DNA of 64,000 bases from Dasypus novemcinctus (lineage: Eukaryota > Chordata > Mammalia > Cingulata > Dasypodidae): NCBI RefSeq assembly GCF_030445035.2, contig NC_080676.1:17522940-17586939 (forward strand), read 5' to 3'. Below, piece after piece: positions 13,101-24,540 of this stretch. Within the stretch, counting starts at the first letter, position 1; each line of letters begins with the position of its first letter. The notes beneath the pieces are model-generated. The model saw only the letters and a list, made by a program, of their open reading frames with translations. It had not been told where the DNA came from and did no database searches. The position numbers and the translations under genes are program-made.

Positions 13101-13454
13101 TGCTAGATTAAGAAAGGTCAGCTGGAGGCGTACACAGTTGTTCAGTGTTTTCTTTTTGCAAAGTCAACTTAAGGACACTTTTACCTTCATCAGTGAATAC
13201 CACATATTTTCATTTGAACATTCTGCACTGCAGGAAATTTCAGTGGTAAACTGCATACCACATATGTTTTGTACCATGATGCATTCATTCCCCAGTAACC
13301 TGACCTATTATTTTAAGTCTTCAAAATATAGTTTTATAAAATCCAAAGTTAATTGCAAGCAATAAAATGCATTTAAGACATTGAGCAAATTAAAATGTTT
13401 TGTAGCATCATATGACAAGGATTACCATTAGGTGTAATCAATTTTGACCTTACT

Positions 13455-13565
13455 TTCCAAATAAAATATTCAAGACCAGAGCAGCAAAAAGACTTGGCTA
13501 AGACCACATGGTTAGTAGCAGAATTTGAATGAGAATCTAAGTATGGCTTATTCTGACGTTCTCTT
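13455..13565 (-). repeat. MIR SINE fragment
   Basis: The plus strand reads GGCTAAGACCACATGGTTAGTAGCAGAATTTGAATGAGAATC, the antisense of the MIR tRNA-like half (the 'cccaaggtcacacagctag' block). Diverged and truncated. Confidence 0.55.
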
Positions 13566-13939
13566 AGTTTTCTTAGAAACATATTTTACAAGTTTTCTGA
13601 AGTAGTATTCTTTCATTAGAAATAATTTGAATACCAATTAGATTTATAAACACCTTGAGATCAGTAACCATGTCCTTGACATTCTGATAAGTTATTATTG
13701 TACTATCTAAATTGCTTCAGGTCTTAGGAAAAGATGGAAATCATCCTGATACATTTAGTTTATTAACAAACTCCTCTTGCCAAAACCAGACAAGAATTTT
13801 CACAAAAACAAATAACATAAATCGATCACACTACTGCATGAGGTTACAAAACCCTTTCATCAAATTGAATTGAGCAGTATATTGTACATATAACCACAAT
13901 AGGAAGGCTTCATTACCTGAATTTAAGGACAGTTCATCT

Positions 13940-14900
13940 GAAGGAGAAAAATTACATGGACTTCTTTATAAGTGAATTAAATAAAATTCAATGTTCATTT
14001 CTTTTCAAAACTATTCCCAAACTAGAAATCAACAACAAAATATCATACAATGCTAAAGATAATCTTAAAACTACAAACAATGTGAGTTTTAATGGTGAAA
14101 CTCTGGAATCACTTTTATTCTGTAACACTTATGATTACTCTATTTAAGTGCTACAAAATCAAATATACTATGGATTTAATTATTATGCAGGAAGAGACAA
14201 GAAATATCACTACTTGTAGAGAATATACTTTGTACTTGGGAAGCCCAAGAGAATCACCCGAATCATTTGAAATTGATGAGCAAAACTATAATAAGTAAAA
14301 TAGGCAAAAAAAATAATCAATAATTAACACCTAAATAAAAAAACAGATTTAGAATCTACCACAGAGAAAAAGTATAGAATTCAAAAAAGCAAAGAAAAGT
14401 AAAATAGGTATAGCAATAATTTTTCACTGCAGGACTAACTTAAAGAGAGAAAATTAGAGAATTTCTAAGATAGTAAACAAAGACTCAAAAATAGTTTGGG
14501 ACTCACTATTACCATGGATTAAGGGATATAGTTATATAAAGAGTTATATTTTCACAGAATTAACTTGTAAATTTAATAAAATATCACTCAATACACCAAA
14601 AGAATTTTTCTTCAACATTTTGCAAAGTGATTCTAAAGTTAATTTGGAGTCCAATGGCAGAAATATAGGAAAATTGAAAAAAATTTTTGAAAGAATGAGA
14701 AGGTCTTGTTGACCAAAATATTAAATTATATTTCAAAGCTATAATAATTAAAACAGTTTATGATAGTGACAAAGGCATCAATGTAACAAGATTTAAAAGT
14801 CAGAAACATGTCCAAGGACCTGTATTAAGTATATGATAAAGGAAGTAAAGATCAGTTAGGAAAGTAATAGAATTTTTAGCAAATGTAATGCTACAACTGG
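13940..14900 (+). mobile_element. Decayed L1 fragment (ORF2 reverse-transcriptase region)
   Basis: In sense orientation the short open frames at 13956-14147 and 14092-14298 still read like L1 ORF2: an ELNKIQCSFLFKTIPKLEI stretch recalls the RT segment around 'IQHPFL', and TLYLGSPRESPESFEIDEQN recalls the block just after the catalytic aspartates. The GTRQG and ADD motifs themselves are lost. A later stretch near 14630-14760, with TTAATTTGGAGTCCAATGGC and CAAAGCTATAATAATTAAAACAG, matches the ORF2 region that follows. Frameshifted and full of stops. Confidence 0.75.
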
Positions 14901-15066
14901 CTACAGTTTGGGAGGTAATAATGGTAGAATTTTACTACAGCATATAAGAAAATTAATTACTAATGAAGTAAGTTTATAAAGGTAAAATTGAAGTCATAAA
15001 TGTACTATAATAATATATAGCTTAAAATGTATATAAACTTGAGTTAGGGATGCCTTTCTTAGCATG

Positions 15067-15587
15067 TGTAGCAGATATAATTATGAATTCCAGAAATAGA
15101 TATTGGATTATGTTTGTAATCTGTTCTGTTACTGGGCATGATTGAGTAATGATGAGGGCTTTGATTGGGCCATGTCATTAGGGCATTGAGTCCCCCCTCC
15201 TTGGTGGGTGTGGATTCACAGATGAAAGGCATGGCAAAGGACAGAGTTGGAGCTTTTGATGCGAGGGTTTTTGATGTTGGAATTTTGATGTTGGAGTTTG
15301 ACGTTTTAAGCTGGAGCCCCGAGAAGTAAGCTAACAAAGGAAACAGAAGAAAGCCCCAGGAAGAGAGAAACCTTGAACCCAGGAAAAAGAACCTGAGGAA
15401 GGCAGGAACCCAGGAAGCCTGAACACTCACAGATGTCGGCAGCCATCTTGCTCCAACACGTGAAAATAGACTTTGATGAGGGAAATAACTTATGCTTTCT
15501 GGCCTGGTATCTGTAAGCTACCACCCCACATAAATACCAACCAATTTCTGGTATTTTGCATCAGCACTCCTTTGGCTGGCTAATATA
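15067..15587 (+). mobile_element. Solo LTR, xenarthran MaLR-like family
   Basis: A 521-bp element from TGTAGCAG to CTAATATA, flanked by perfect 5-bp target duplications GCATG (15062-15066 and 15588-15592). It is the same family as the antisense element at 10692-11338; comparison suggests the original end was ...AATACA, so the terminal CA has mutated. The 5-bp duplication is the length expected of ERVL-type integrations. The minus-strand frames at 15059-15430 and 15306-15524 are antisense noise. Confidence 0.85.
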
Positions 15588-15592
15588 GCATG

Positions 15593-16326
15593 GTACCATA
15601 TGTAGAGCCAAAAAGGTGAAAAACTAATAGATTTGACCCCTCCTCATGATTATATTGCTACCTTCCCCACTGAGACCTTCTGTACTGGTTAACTTCAAAC
15701 AAGGGTGCTGCTAAAACCTCTGGGCAGACAAATTAAGATAATAGCAGAGGGTACCAAGCACTTGAGGGAAAAACAATAAAAAGATGGGAGAAGTGTCAGC
15801 AAAGTGAATGAGTTTTCTAGTGAAAATATTTCATAAATATTTCTGCCCTTTGAAATGTAGAGACAATATAAAATAACTAATCAGTATATTAATTATAATG
15901 ACTCATTTATTATTTTACAGAATCATCAATATCATTATTACTATATCTTCTACACAGTGTTCCATTTCAATCAGAATTTAGAGTACATTCAGCTGCATTA
16001 TAAGTTAAGTGAATTTTTTAAAATGATCTGCAAACCCAATCACTCTGCTGGAAATTGGGGGCTGTGGGAAAATGCATTTTTATTTTTCAACTGACTGGGT
16101 TTTAAACAGTCCTTGGAAATACAAACTTTAATAAGGCATGGTATGCTTCTATTTGTCCTAGCTCATTATTATAGAATATAACTAATATAAATGTATATAT
16201 TAAATCATATATAAATACACATACAACATAGAATATTCTATTATCACATCATTACATAACAACATATTCTACAATATATAATTTATATATAATATAAATA
16301 AATTTTGCTGGCTGGATTTTGAAGTT
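15593..16326. other. AT-rich DNA, no gene
   Basis: Includes a strongly AT-rich stretch at about 16160-16310 rich in TATA and ATATT runs. No element recognised. Confidence 0.45.
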
Positions 16327-16631
16327 ATTTTGGATTGGTGACTCCTTTTTTCCTTCATTTTCTCCCATGCTTAGCAAGAATGTCCATAACTAGTATCTTA
16401 TGCCTGTGCCACAATTGTATTTTGGGAAGAGATAACTTGTTTCTTGAGCTCCACAAGTTCACAGTTGGAGAGGAATTGGGCCAGAAAATCGCCCACAACT
16501 GATTTAGATTCTTTAGATGATGAGATTTGGGATTTTTGTGTTGATGTTGTAATGGGTTGAGATTTGGGGGCACTTTGGGATGGGGTGAATGCATTTTGCC
16601 TATGTGAATCTGTGGGAGTCAGAGAGTAGAT
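16327..16631 (+). mobile_element. MaLR internal region, 3' end
   Basis: The succession ATTTTGGGAAGAGATAACTTG, CACAGTTGGAGAGGAATT, TTGAGATTTGGGGGCACTTTGG follows the 3' end of MaLR internal sequences, which run directly into a 3' LTR, as here at 16632. Only the last 300 bp or so of the internal part is visible. No open gag-like frame survives; the minus-strand open frames here are spurious. Confidence 0.6.
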
Positions 16632-17114
16632 TATAGTAGGCAGAATAACAGCCCTCCCAAAGATGTCCTTGTCTAATCCCCAGAACCTGTGCATATGTTA
16701 TGCTAAGTGGAAAGAGAGGATTAAAGTTGCACATGGAATTAAATTGATAATCAACTGGTCTTCAAGTTGGGAGATTAACCTGTGTTATCCAGGTGGGCCC
16801 AATGAAATTATAAAGACCCTTATAAACAGATGGTAGCATGGAAAGGACTTGACCTGATATTGCTGGCTTTGAAAATAGAGAAGAGGGATACAAACCAAGG
16901 GATATGAGGGGCTTCTAGAAGCAAGAAGAAGCAAGGATTGGATTCTCCCATAGAGCTTCCAAGAAGGAACATAGATCTGCCAACATCTTGATTTTAGCCC
17001 ACTGAAACCCATTTTGGACTTCTGACTACCAGACCTGTAAGATAATAAGTGTGTGTTGTTTTAAGCTAGTAAGTATGTGGTATTTTGTTAGATCGATGGT
17101 AGGAAACTAATGTA
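16632..17114 (+). mobile_element. ERVL-MaLR LTR (MLT1-like)
   Basis: Sense LTR of the group that reads 'ccaaagatgtcc...ctaatcccc(a/g)gaacctgtg...gattaaccTgtgttatccaggtgggccc...' and ends '...gacttctgac...ctgtaagataataa...aggaaactaatgta'. All these landmarks are visible between 16650 and 17114, including the GATAATAAGTGTGTGTTGTTTTAAGC polyadenylation-region block. With the preceding internal sequence it forms the 3' end of a truncated provirus. Confidence 0.75.
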
Positions 17115-17429
17115 GATTTAAACATATTTAAAAGACTTAGTTTATATTAGCCATAAAACTGACTTTAGGAGTTAGCCACTTAAAAGTGGTACTTAGAAAA
17201 AACATCACTTAAATTACAGCAGAAAGAAATTCTTAACTATTGTTCTCTCACTCTAAATGGAACTCTTTGGACATAATTACCTTTGTTATCTGAATGTGGT
17301 GGTTTATCAATGTTTATACATCTAAAACAAAGTGTAAGTTTAATGTATGACATATCCATACAAAAACTAACATTTTTACTTACTTGATTTTGTATTTCCT
17401 AGGTGCAGGGATTTTTACTTTCACCCCTT

Positions 17430-18055
17430 CATTCAATAATTATTGAGAACTCAATCCATGCTGTACACTGTTTTGGAATTTTGGAAAACAGCAATGAATA
17501 ACAAAGATAACTAAATAAGAAATTATTGAATGATATTAAAATATGATGATGTGACTATAGTATGGAAAGTTTGGCTAGGAAACATCTATGTAGACAGGTG
17601 ATATTCAATCTGAGCTCTGAATGATTAGAAGAAGCCAATGATGAGAAGACCAAGAGAAGAAGGGGAGCTGTATCAAATGTGTTGGTAATCCTGAGAACCC
17701 AAGATAGATAGTGAGAGATAAGAAACCACTGGATCTGGCAATGTGAAGGTCATTAGAAGGCCTTATTATTAGAGTTGGCTCAGGGGAAATGATAAGGCAA
17801 AGAGGTGGGGACATCAACTATAGATAGTTTTGCAAGAAATTTTGTTATAAAAGGGACAGAGAAATTGGACAGGAATTGGAAGTTGATGTGAGGCAGGTAA
17901 GGATTTTTCTTTTAAAGGAAATACTAGAGCTCTTGTAGACTGATGGAATGATGATGCAGAAGGAATTCAGGATAATCATAGGAATGAAGTCCTTGAGCAG
18001 GTAAGAGAGAAGGGATCCAGAACCCATGTGGAGAACTTGGTCTTTGATGGGAGCG
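17430..18055 (-). repeat. L2 LINE fragment
   Basis: The plus strand begins with TTCAATAATTATTGAGAACTCAATCC and then follows the antisense order of L2 3' sequence, with TGATATTCAATCTGAGCTCTGAATGA and later AAATTGGACAGGAATTGGA blocks. Diverged; the small open frames inside are chance. Confidence 0.55.
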
Positions 18056-18059
18056 GAGA

Positions 18060-19640
18060 CACTCCCTCGGCTTTTGTTTATCTCAGAATGTCCTCATCTC
18101 TCCCTTATTTTTGAAAGACAATTTTGCCAGTTGTAGAATTCCCAGATGGCTTTTTTTTTTTTTTTGCTTTCAGTACTTTATATATGTCAGCCCACTGCCT
18201 TCTTTCCTCCATGGTTTCTGATGAGAAATTTGCATTTCATTTTATTTAGGCTCCCTAGTATGTGACATGCTGCTTCCTCTTGCAGCCTTCAGAATTTTCT
18301 TTTTATCTTTGGTATTTGCTAGTCTTCTTATAATATGCCATGGCATGGGTCTATTTAGGTTTATCTTGTTTGGAGTTTGTTAAATGTCTTGGATGTGTAT
18401 ATTCATGACTTTTTTTAAATTTGGAAAGTTTTCAGCAATTATTTCCTTGAATATTCTCTCTTCTCATGCTCTGTTGCTTCTCCTTCTAGGATTCCCATAA
18501 TGTATATATTTATATGCTTAATGGTGAACCAAAGGTTCCTCAAGTTCTATTCACTTTTTTGCATTTTTTTTCTGCTCCACAGACCAAGTGATTTTTATTG
18601 CCTTATATTCAAGTTCACTGATTCTTTCTTCTACCAGCTCCAATCTGTTGTTGATACTCTCTAAGGAATTTGAAATGTTTGTCACTATGGTCTTTAGCTC
18701 TGTTTGTCTCCTTTTCATAATTTCCATCTCTCTATTAATATTCTCTTTGTGTTCATGTATGATTTTTCCTAGTTTCTTTTAGCTCTTTATCCATGTTTTC
18801 CTTAGTTTTTTGAGCATACTTAAGACTGCTATTTAAGGTCTTTTGTATGTCCCAGGTCTGGTCCTCTTCATCGATAGTTTCTAATGCATTAATATTCTCA
18901 TTTGCTTGGGACATCACACCGTGTTTATTTGTATGTTTTGTAACCTTTTGTTGAAGTCTAGACTTTTCAATATCTTAATGGGTTATTGTTGAAATTTGTA
19001 CTCTGTGGCATCTGCCCCTTAAGCTTGTACATAGCTAGTGTTATGATCAAGTTTCCTTGAATGCCAGAAGCTAATAAAAAAGAAGGAAGAAACAAAAAGA
19101 AAACACCTTTCCCATTTTTTTGCAGATTGACCTGCACAAGTGATCTCCTTCAGAGCTTAACAATACCCTGGGTTATAATAGAATAGCTCCAGGTCAAAGC
19201 ACAGAGGCTTTCTTGATGCTTTCTGAACATGCGTCTTGTCTGGGGCATGCACTTGAAGCTCTAGGAATTCCCCTGTTCCCACAGTTAAAAATAGCCTCTC
19301 TTCCCTAGAAAACAGTTTCATCACAGTCTGAGTACTGTATTGTATATGCTACAGTCATCAGTCTCTTGGCCCATGCAGCACAATTTTACTCTGCTTCCCC
19401 AGTGTTCTGTAGAAAAGCTCTCTGAGCTGCCTTCTACAAGCAAGGCAACTTCTGGGACAGTGAGCCTCTCAGGTCACCACCAGCCATATTGTGCCAGACA
19501 TACATCCTTCCAGCATGTACATGAGATCCTGTCTGCTCCCTCTGGAACCTGGGCCAGGGATCTACACTGGAAGTGCAGGCAGCTAGGGGTACTCTTGGGT
19601 AGGGGCCACCAGGGTGCTATGAGATCCTACTGCTTTTTAT
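18060..19640 (-). mobile_element. L1 fragment: ORF1 and 5' region
   Basis: Read on the minus strand, 19640 to about 19000 looks like L1 5' sequence and 19000 to 18060 like ORF1. The plus-strand motif TTTCTGATGAGAAATTTGCA near 18220 is the antisense of the ORF1 C-terminal 'LSADFSSETLQ' region, and CTTGCAGCCTTCAGAATTTTC near 18282 is the antisense of the 'ILKAAREK' region. The reading frame is destroyed by stops and frameshifts. ORF2 is missing. It abuts a second L1 piece in the same orientation. Confidence 0.75.
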
Positions 19641-19644
19641 CTTT

Positions 19645-19870
19645 CATTTTTTATTAGAAAATTTCAAGCTTACAAAAAATCATGCATAATGTATAGAATT
19701 CCCTTATACCCCACCACCAAAACCTTACATCGTTGTGGAACATTTGTTACAGATTATAAAAAAAATGTGATCAGACTAATAACACTAACTATGGTCCATA
19801 GCATACACTTGGTATATTTTTTCCATACACCCCCTATTATTAACACTATGTTCTGATATTCTTTGTTTTC
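19645..19870 (-). mobile_element. L1 3' UTR fragment
   Basis: The order TTTTTATTAGAAAATTTCAAG, GTATAGAATTCCC, CGTTGTGGAACATTTGTTACAGATTATAA, ACTAACTATGGTCCATAGCATACA also occurs at 30350-30560, the 3' end of another L1. In antisense it is therefore an L1 3' UTR. It directly joins L1 ORF2 endonuclease sequence, so either most of ORF2 was deleted or a truncated L1 landed beside an older one. Confidence 0.7.
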
Positions 19871-20315
19871 ATTTTCATTCATCTTAAGATATTTATTGAT
19901 TCTCTTGCAACTTCTTCTCTGACTTACTGATGATTTAATAATGTGCCATTTAATATATATATATATATATTTATTTGTGAATTTCCCCTTTCTTCCTGTT
20001 GTTGATTTCCAGTTTTTATTCCCATTATGATCAGAGAAAGTGCTTTGTATAATTTCAGTCTTTTAAAATTTTCTGAGATCTGCTTTGTAACCCAACATAT
20101 GATCTCTCCTAGAGAAAAATTAAGAGCACTTGAAGTACATCCTGCTGTTTGGGGGTGCAATGTTCTGTGTATATCTGTGAGGTTTATTCATTTATATTAT
20201 TATTCTAACTTTCTTTCTTTATTGTTCTTCTGCCAAGATAATCTATCCAATTATAAGAGTAGCATTATAATACTGAAATCCTTAACTATTATTGTAGAGA
20301 TATCTATGCCTCCCT

Positions 20316-20552
20316 TCAGTTTTGCAGTGTTTGTCTCATGTCATTTAGTGCATCCTGGTTAGGTGCATGCACATTTATTACTATTATTTCCTCCTGAAGA
20401 ATTGATCCTCTTATTAGTATATAATGACCTTCCTTGTCCCTAATAACAGCTTTGCTTTTAAAGTTTATTTCATCCAATATAAGTATAGCTACCCTTGCTT
20501 TGTTTTTGTTTGTGTTTGTTTGTTTCTTTGATTTTTGGTTACCAGCATGCAT
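20316..20552 (-). pseudogene. L1 ORF2 endonuclease fragment
   Basis: A 78-codon open stretch whose interior (ARVAILILDEINFKSKAVIR, then DKEGHYILIRGSILQEE, then VINVHAPN) matches the N-terminal endonuclease region of mammalian L1 ORF2, which normally nicks target DNA to prime reverse transcription. Both ends run into stops or frameshifts and no reverse-transcriptase domain follows, so it cannot be functional. The nominal start methionine is accidental. It belongs to the L1 at 19871-23080. Confidence 0.85.
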
Positions 20553-20685
20553 TAAATATCTTTTTCCAGCCTTTCACTTTCAATCTATTCATATTCTTGT
20601 GTCTAAGGTGGCTCTTAAAGAGTTCATAGAGATGGCTTATATTTTCTTATCCATTTGGCCAGTCTGTGTCTTTTGTTTGGGGATT

Positions 20686-20765
20686 TTAATTAATTAACAT
20701 TCAATGTTATTACTGTACTGTAAGAACTGCCTTTACAGTAATAACATTGAATGTTAATTAATTAA
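20686..20765. repeat. Perfect 32-bp inverted repeat (hairpin) inside the L1
   Basis: Bases 20686-20717 and 20734-20765 are exact reverse complements over 32 bases, separated by a 16-base loop. The arm begins TTAATTAATTAACATTC and ends TTATTACTGTA. It lies between ORF1 and the ORF2 endonuclease region of the minus-strand L1. L1 consensus does not carry such a palindrome as far as I recall, so it probably arose in place, for example by fold-back template switching. Confidence 0.95.
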
Positions 20766-20894
20766 CATTGATGTTTTTATATTTTTGATATTTTGGTTTT
20801 ATCTATAATATCTTTTCACCATTATTTTTAAAATTTTAGTTACTTTTACTGATATAATCTTCATTTCTAGACTCTCTTGTCTTGTCTTTTCTTT

Positions 20895-21197
20895 TCAGGC
20901 TGTAGCATTCCATTTAGTATTCCTTGAAAAGTTGGTCTCTTGATTTTTGTTTATTTGTAAATATTCTAAACTTGCCCTCATTTTTGAAAAACAGTCTTGA
21001 TGGATATAAGATACTTGGCTAGCAGTTTGTTTGTTTTTTTTTTCCTTTTGCAGTATCTTAAATATATCATACCACTGCCTTCTTGTCTTCACGGTTTCTG
21101 ATGAGGAATAAGCACTTAATCTTATTGGGTGCTCTTTGTATGCGATGCATATTTTTTCTCTTGCTGCTCTCAGAATCCTCCTTTGTATGCGATGCAT
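20895..21197 (-). pseudogene. L1 ORF1 C-terminal fragment
   Basis: A 100-codon open stretch. RRILRAAREKICIAYKEHPI, then RLSAYSSSETVKTRRQWYDI, then FKILQKEK correspond to the C-terminal RNA-binding part of L1 ORF1p. The rest diverges after a tract encoding lysines. The coiled-coil and RRM portions lie upstream (about 21200-21800) in other frames, with stops. It is a dead fragment of the L1 that also carries the endonuclease piece at 20316-20552. Confidence 0.85.
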
Positions 21198-23089
21198 TGT
21201 TTTTCTCTTGCTGTTCTCAGAATCCTCTCCTTATCTTTGGCATTTGACATTCTGATGATTATGTGTCTCTGAGTAGCTCTGTTTAAATGGGAATACCTTG
21301 TGCTTCTTAGTCATGGATATCTGTGTCCTTCAATAGGGCTGGGAAATTTTATCCCATTATTTCCTCAAATATTCCTCTGCATCTTTTCCCTTCTCTTCTG
21401 GGACACCCAGATACATACATTTGCATGTCTCCTGTCCTGATTTAGTTTCCTGAGAGCTTGTCCATTTTTTTCTATTCTTTTTTCCATCTGATCTTTGGTA
21501 TGTTCACTTTCAGATGCCCTGTCTTCAAGCTTACTGATTCTTTCTTCTGCCTCTTCAAAACTGATATTATATGCCTCTAGTGTAATTTAAATTTCATTTA
21601 TTGTGCCTTTCATTCCCATAAGGTCTGCTATTTTTCTATGTATGCCTTCAAGTTCTTCTTTGTGCTCACCCAATGTCTTCTTGATGTCCTTAATCTCTTT
21701 AGTCATCTCATTGAATTTATTAAGGAGATTTGTTCAAACATCTATGACTAGTTGTCTCAACTCCTTATGTGATCAGGAGGCTTAGTTTGTTCCTTTGACT
21801 AGGTCTTATCTTCCTGTTTTTGGTATGGGTTGTAATTTTTGTTTGTTTGTTTCAGCATCTGATTTACTAGATGCATTTATCCTTGGTCCTTTTTTTTCTT
21901 TAATCTAGAGCTTTCTCTTTGATTGGCTTTGTGCAACAACCACTCTTTGATACTTGGCTCAGTTTAATTTGGAACTTTATATGGCAGTTGCCTTGAAAGG
22001 GTGAAGGAGCGCTGTCCTTCCTCCTGCTCTGTCAGTGGTCATGATGTGTTGAATAATCTCATTCATGTGGTCCAAAAGTGACTACAGTTGCCTGGGGAGA
22101 CTGAGAGAGCACTGTCCCTTCTGCCCTGTTAGAAGGGAGACTGGATCCACAGGAGTGCCCAACACTTTAGTTCATGTGGGCCAAAAGCTCCTGCAGTTGC
22201 CCAGAGAGGTTCAGGAAACACCACCCCTTCCTACCATATTGGGGAGCTGATGTATCCACATCAGCTGGTTTTCCCACCAGTCAGGTCTGTGTGGGGTGAA
22301 AGTACATGCAGTTGTCCAGAGAGACTGCTGTAATTACTCCCAGCTTTCTCCCTGTCATAGATAAGTTATATCCTAGACAAGGGGTGCAATCTGACCTGGG
22401 TAGGAAATAAGCCAGTCCGTATCATCACTACAAAATTTCAGTCATTCCCACCTCCCCTCATATCTGGGGCAGAGTTCAAATGGAGACTACTGGAATTTTT
22501 CTCACTTGGACAGGTTAAAATTTTAGCTGTTCTTAGGATTGGACTTTAGCCAGTTGAATTTACTAATCAGTAGCTATCATTGGTGCCTGACCATCTCTTC
22601 CTTCCCTTTTTGGCAGGGAAATGGAGCTTCCAACTCCAGCCAGGGAATAGCTCCTAAGGAGACTTCCACCAGCAGTGGAGAATGGTCACCAGCCTCTGCT
22701 GCATGGAGTGCTCTACTCATGAATCTTTACTGCAGATGGACAGTCTGTTCATGTTCTTCCAAAGATGCTGAAGGATGCTCTTCTGGTCTCTTTCCCCTAT
22801 CTTCCCCCCTCACCAAACAGGTGATCTAGATAGTTCTGGCTGTTTACTAACTGTCCTGTAGGACAAGATGACTCTTGGAGCTCCTGACTCTGCTGCCATC
22901 TTGCCCATGAATCCCTACTGCTTCTGAGTAGGCTTTTTTTCTTGATTTAGCACTAGCCCTGTTACTGCAGTCTTTTCAACTGTTTTTTGAGCCTTTCAGT
23001 TTATATGCTAGTTGTTCAAAGCTTCTGTTGGGGGAATGGAACCCTTATCTGTCTCACTCTGCCATTTTGATCTTGGTGGACTGAAGTTA

Positions 23090-24040
23090 ACTTCTAAAAC
23101 AGAGCGGGAAACCAATCAGATATTGAACCCAGAGCCATGCTCTAAGTGGGGATAAAATCTATAGTTGAGTAAGGCATAGCCGAATCCAGATGGGGTTAGT
23201 GTAAAATGCACATATTTTGTGTCTTGAGAGGAATTTCCATCACAAGATTAGGTGTAAGAGGTGATAAGTCAAGGTCAGAACCTGGTGATTAAAATATACA
23301 TAAATCAGATCATAATGTCCAAAATAAGCATTAAAGACAAAATGGCAGAACCATGGTCTGTCATCTAATCAACAGACTTCATATTTCTTTATCTTGTATG
23401 TCTTCTAATGGTCTCTCTTGGGAAGACCTTGAAGAGATGGAATGTGACAGGCCAATTATGAGGAGGCAAGGGCCAGAAACAAAATCAGGTTAATGCTTAA
23501 GTCACAACCCACCAGCTACTTCAACATGCTGCTAACTAGTGTGTGAAGTGGAAGGAGAGGGTGAGAAGCTCAGTTCTACTAAAAACAAGATGATGGCAAA
23601 CCAAAGCAATGTGTCACCCCAAACAAGCAATATGGAAAGACTAGTGATTACAAATGTCAGGGACACTTAATAATAATTAATCAAAGTGTTACAACCATAG
23701 ATAAAATATTCACTATAGGGACCACATTTCTAATGAAATATTTACTAATGTTCCTTCCATAGCATGAAACTCTATAAATTCAGAATTTATTTGATGAACT
23801 ATTGGCTTTTTAAGCTCATAGAAGCAGCTGAGCCTGCAATGCCTCACTAAAGAAAATGCAAAATTTGTACAAAGGGGGCAGACAGGAACAGTGAAGAGTA
23901 TTAGTGACATTATTAGTACTGAACTTAAAAGCCTGTTGTTGTGAAATTGGAATGATCAATGATTTTACTAACCATCTTGATTTGCTTGAACTTCCATTTT
24001 ATCCAGGGAATTATAAAGAAGAAACAGAGATTAACTGAAG
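23090..24040. other. No gene recognised
   Basis: Unclassified sequence next to the 5' edge of the L1. The minus-strand frame at 23713-23910 has no recognisable domain. Confidence 0.4.
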
Positions 24041-24430
24041 CAGGCTGACATACCAATAATCTTTTTCAGTGCTGATATAAACCCTTGCCCCAGCCTGGGT
24101 GGAAGAACTATAACAGAGTTCAAGCTGATGCTAGCAAAGTCTGCTGACCCTCACAAAATGGCCACAATCTAACATCAACATTCTAGTTGTTAATTAACAA
24201 ACTGGGACACCCTGCCCAGACACCACTCCCCCACACATAGTTTACATAGTTTACCTGCCCATCCTCACTCCTCCCTGAAATTCCCCCCCTCCCTTTCTTT
24301 CAAGCAGCCATATTAGCTGCTCGCCCAACTCAACCTTTTGAGCAGAAACCTCTTTTGGTGCTGCTCGTGGATTAATGCATCTTTAGTTCAGTGAACTGGC
24401 TCTGCACCCCCTTTTTAAGTCTGTTTATTT
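24040..24430 (+). mobile_element. Possible retroviral-type LTR
   Basis: The block has a pyrimidine-rich CTCCCTGAAATTCCCCCCCTCC stretch, then GAGCAGAAACCTCTTTTGGTGCTGCTCGTGG, an arrangement reminiscent of the R/U5 part of ERV1-type LTRs. I cannot identify the family, and I see no clear paired target duplication, so this is tentative. Confidence 0.25.
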
Positions 24431-24510
24431 TATTTTCAACACAACATTGTCTTTGTTTAAAAATTGGAACAATTTCAATTTGGAATTACAGTACTCAAGG
24501 AAGGGCATCA

Positions 24511-24540
24511 CTCTCTCTCTCTTTCTCTCTCTATATATTT
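24511..24540. repeat. (CT)n microsatellite
   Basis: A short imperfect CTCTCTCTCT run followed by TATATAT. Confidence 0.8.

Larger units (their letters stand above)
19871..23080 (-). mobile_element. L1 fragment: 5' region, ORF1 and start of ORF2
   Basis: From 23080 down the minus strand carries 5' UTR-like sequence (to about 21800), ORF1 (about 21800-20880), and the endonuclease part of ORF2 (about 20800-19871). Typical landmarks in antisense are TTTCTGATGAGGAATAAGCAC near 21098 and TTGCTGTTCTCAGAATCCTC near 21208. A block of about 40 bp (CTTTGTATGCGATGCAT..TTTCTCTTGCTG) occurs twice in tandem at 21132-21230, a local duplication. ORFs are broken. Confidence 0.85.
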
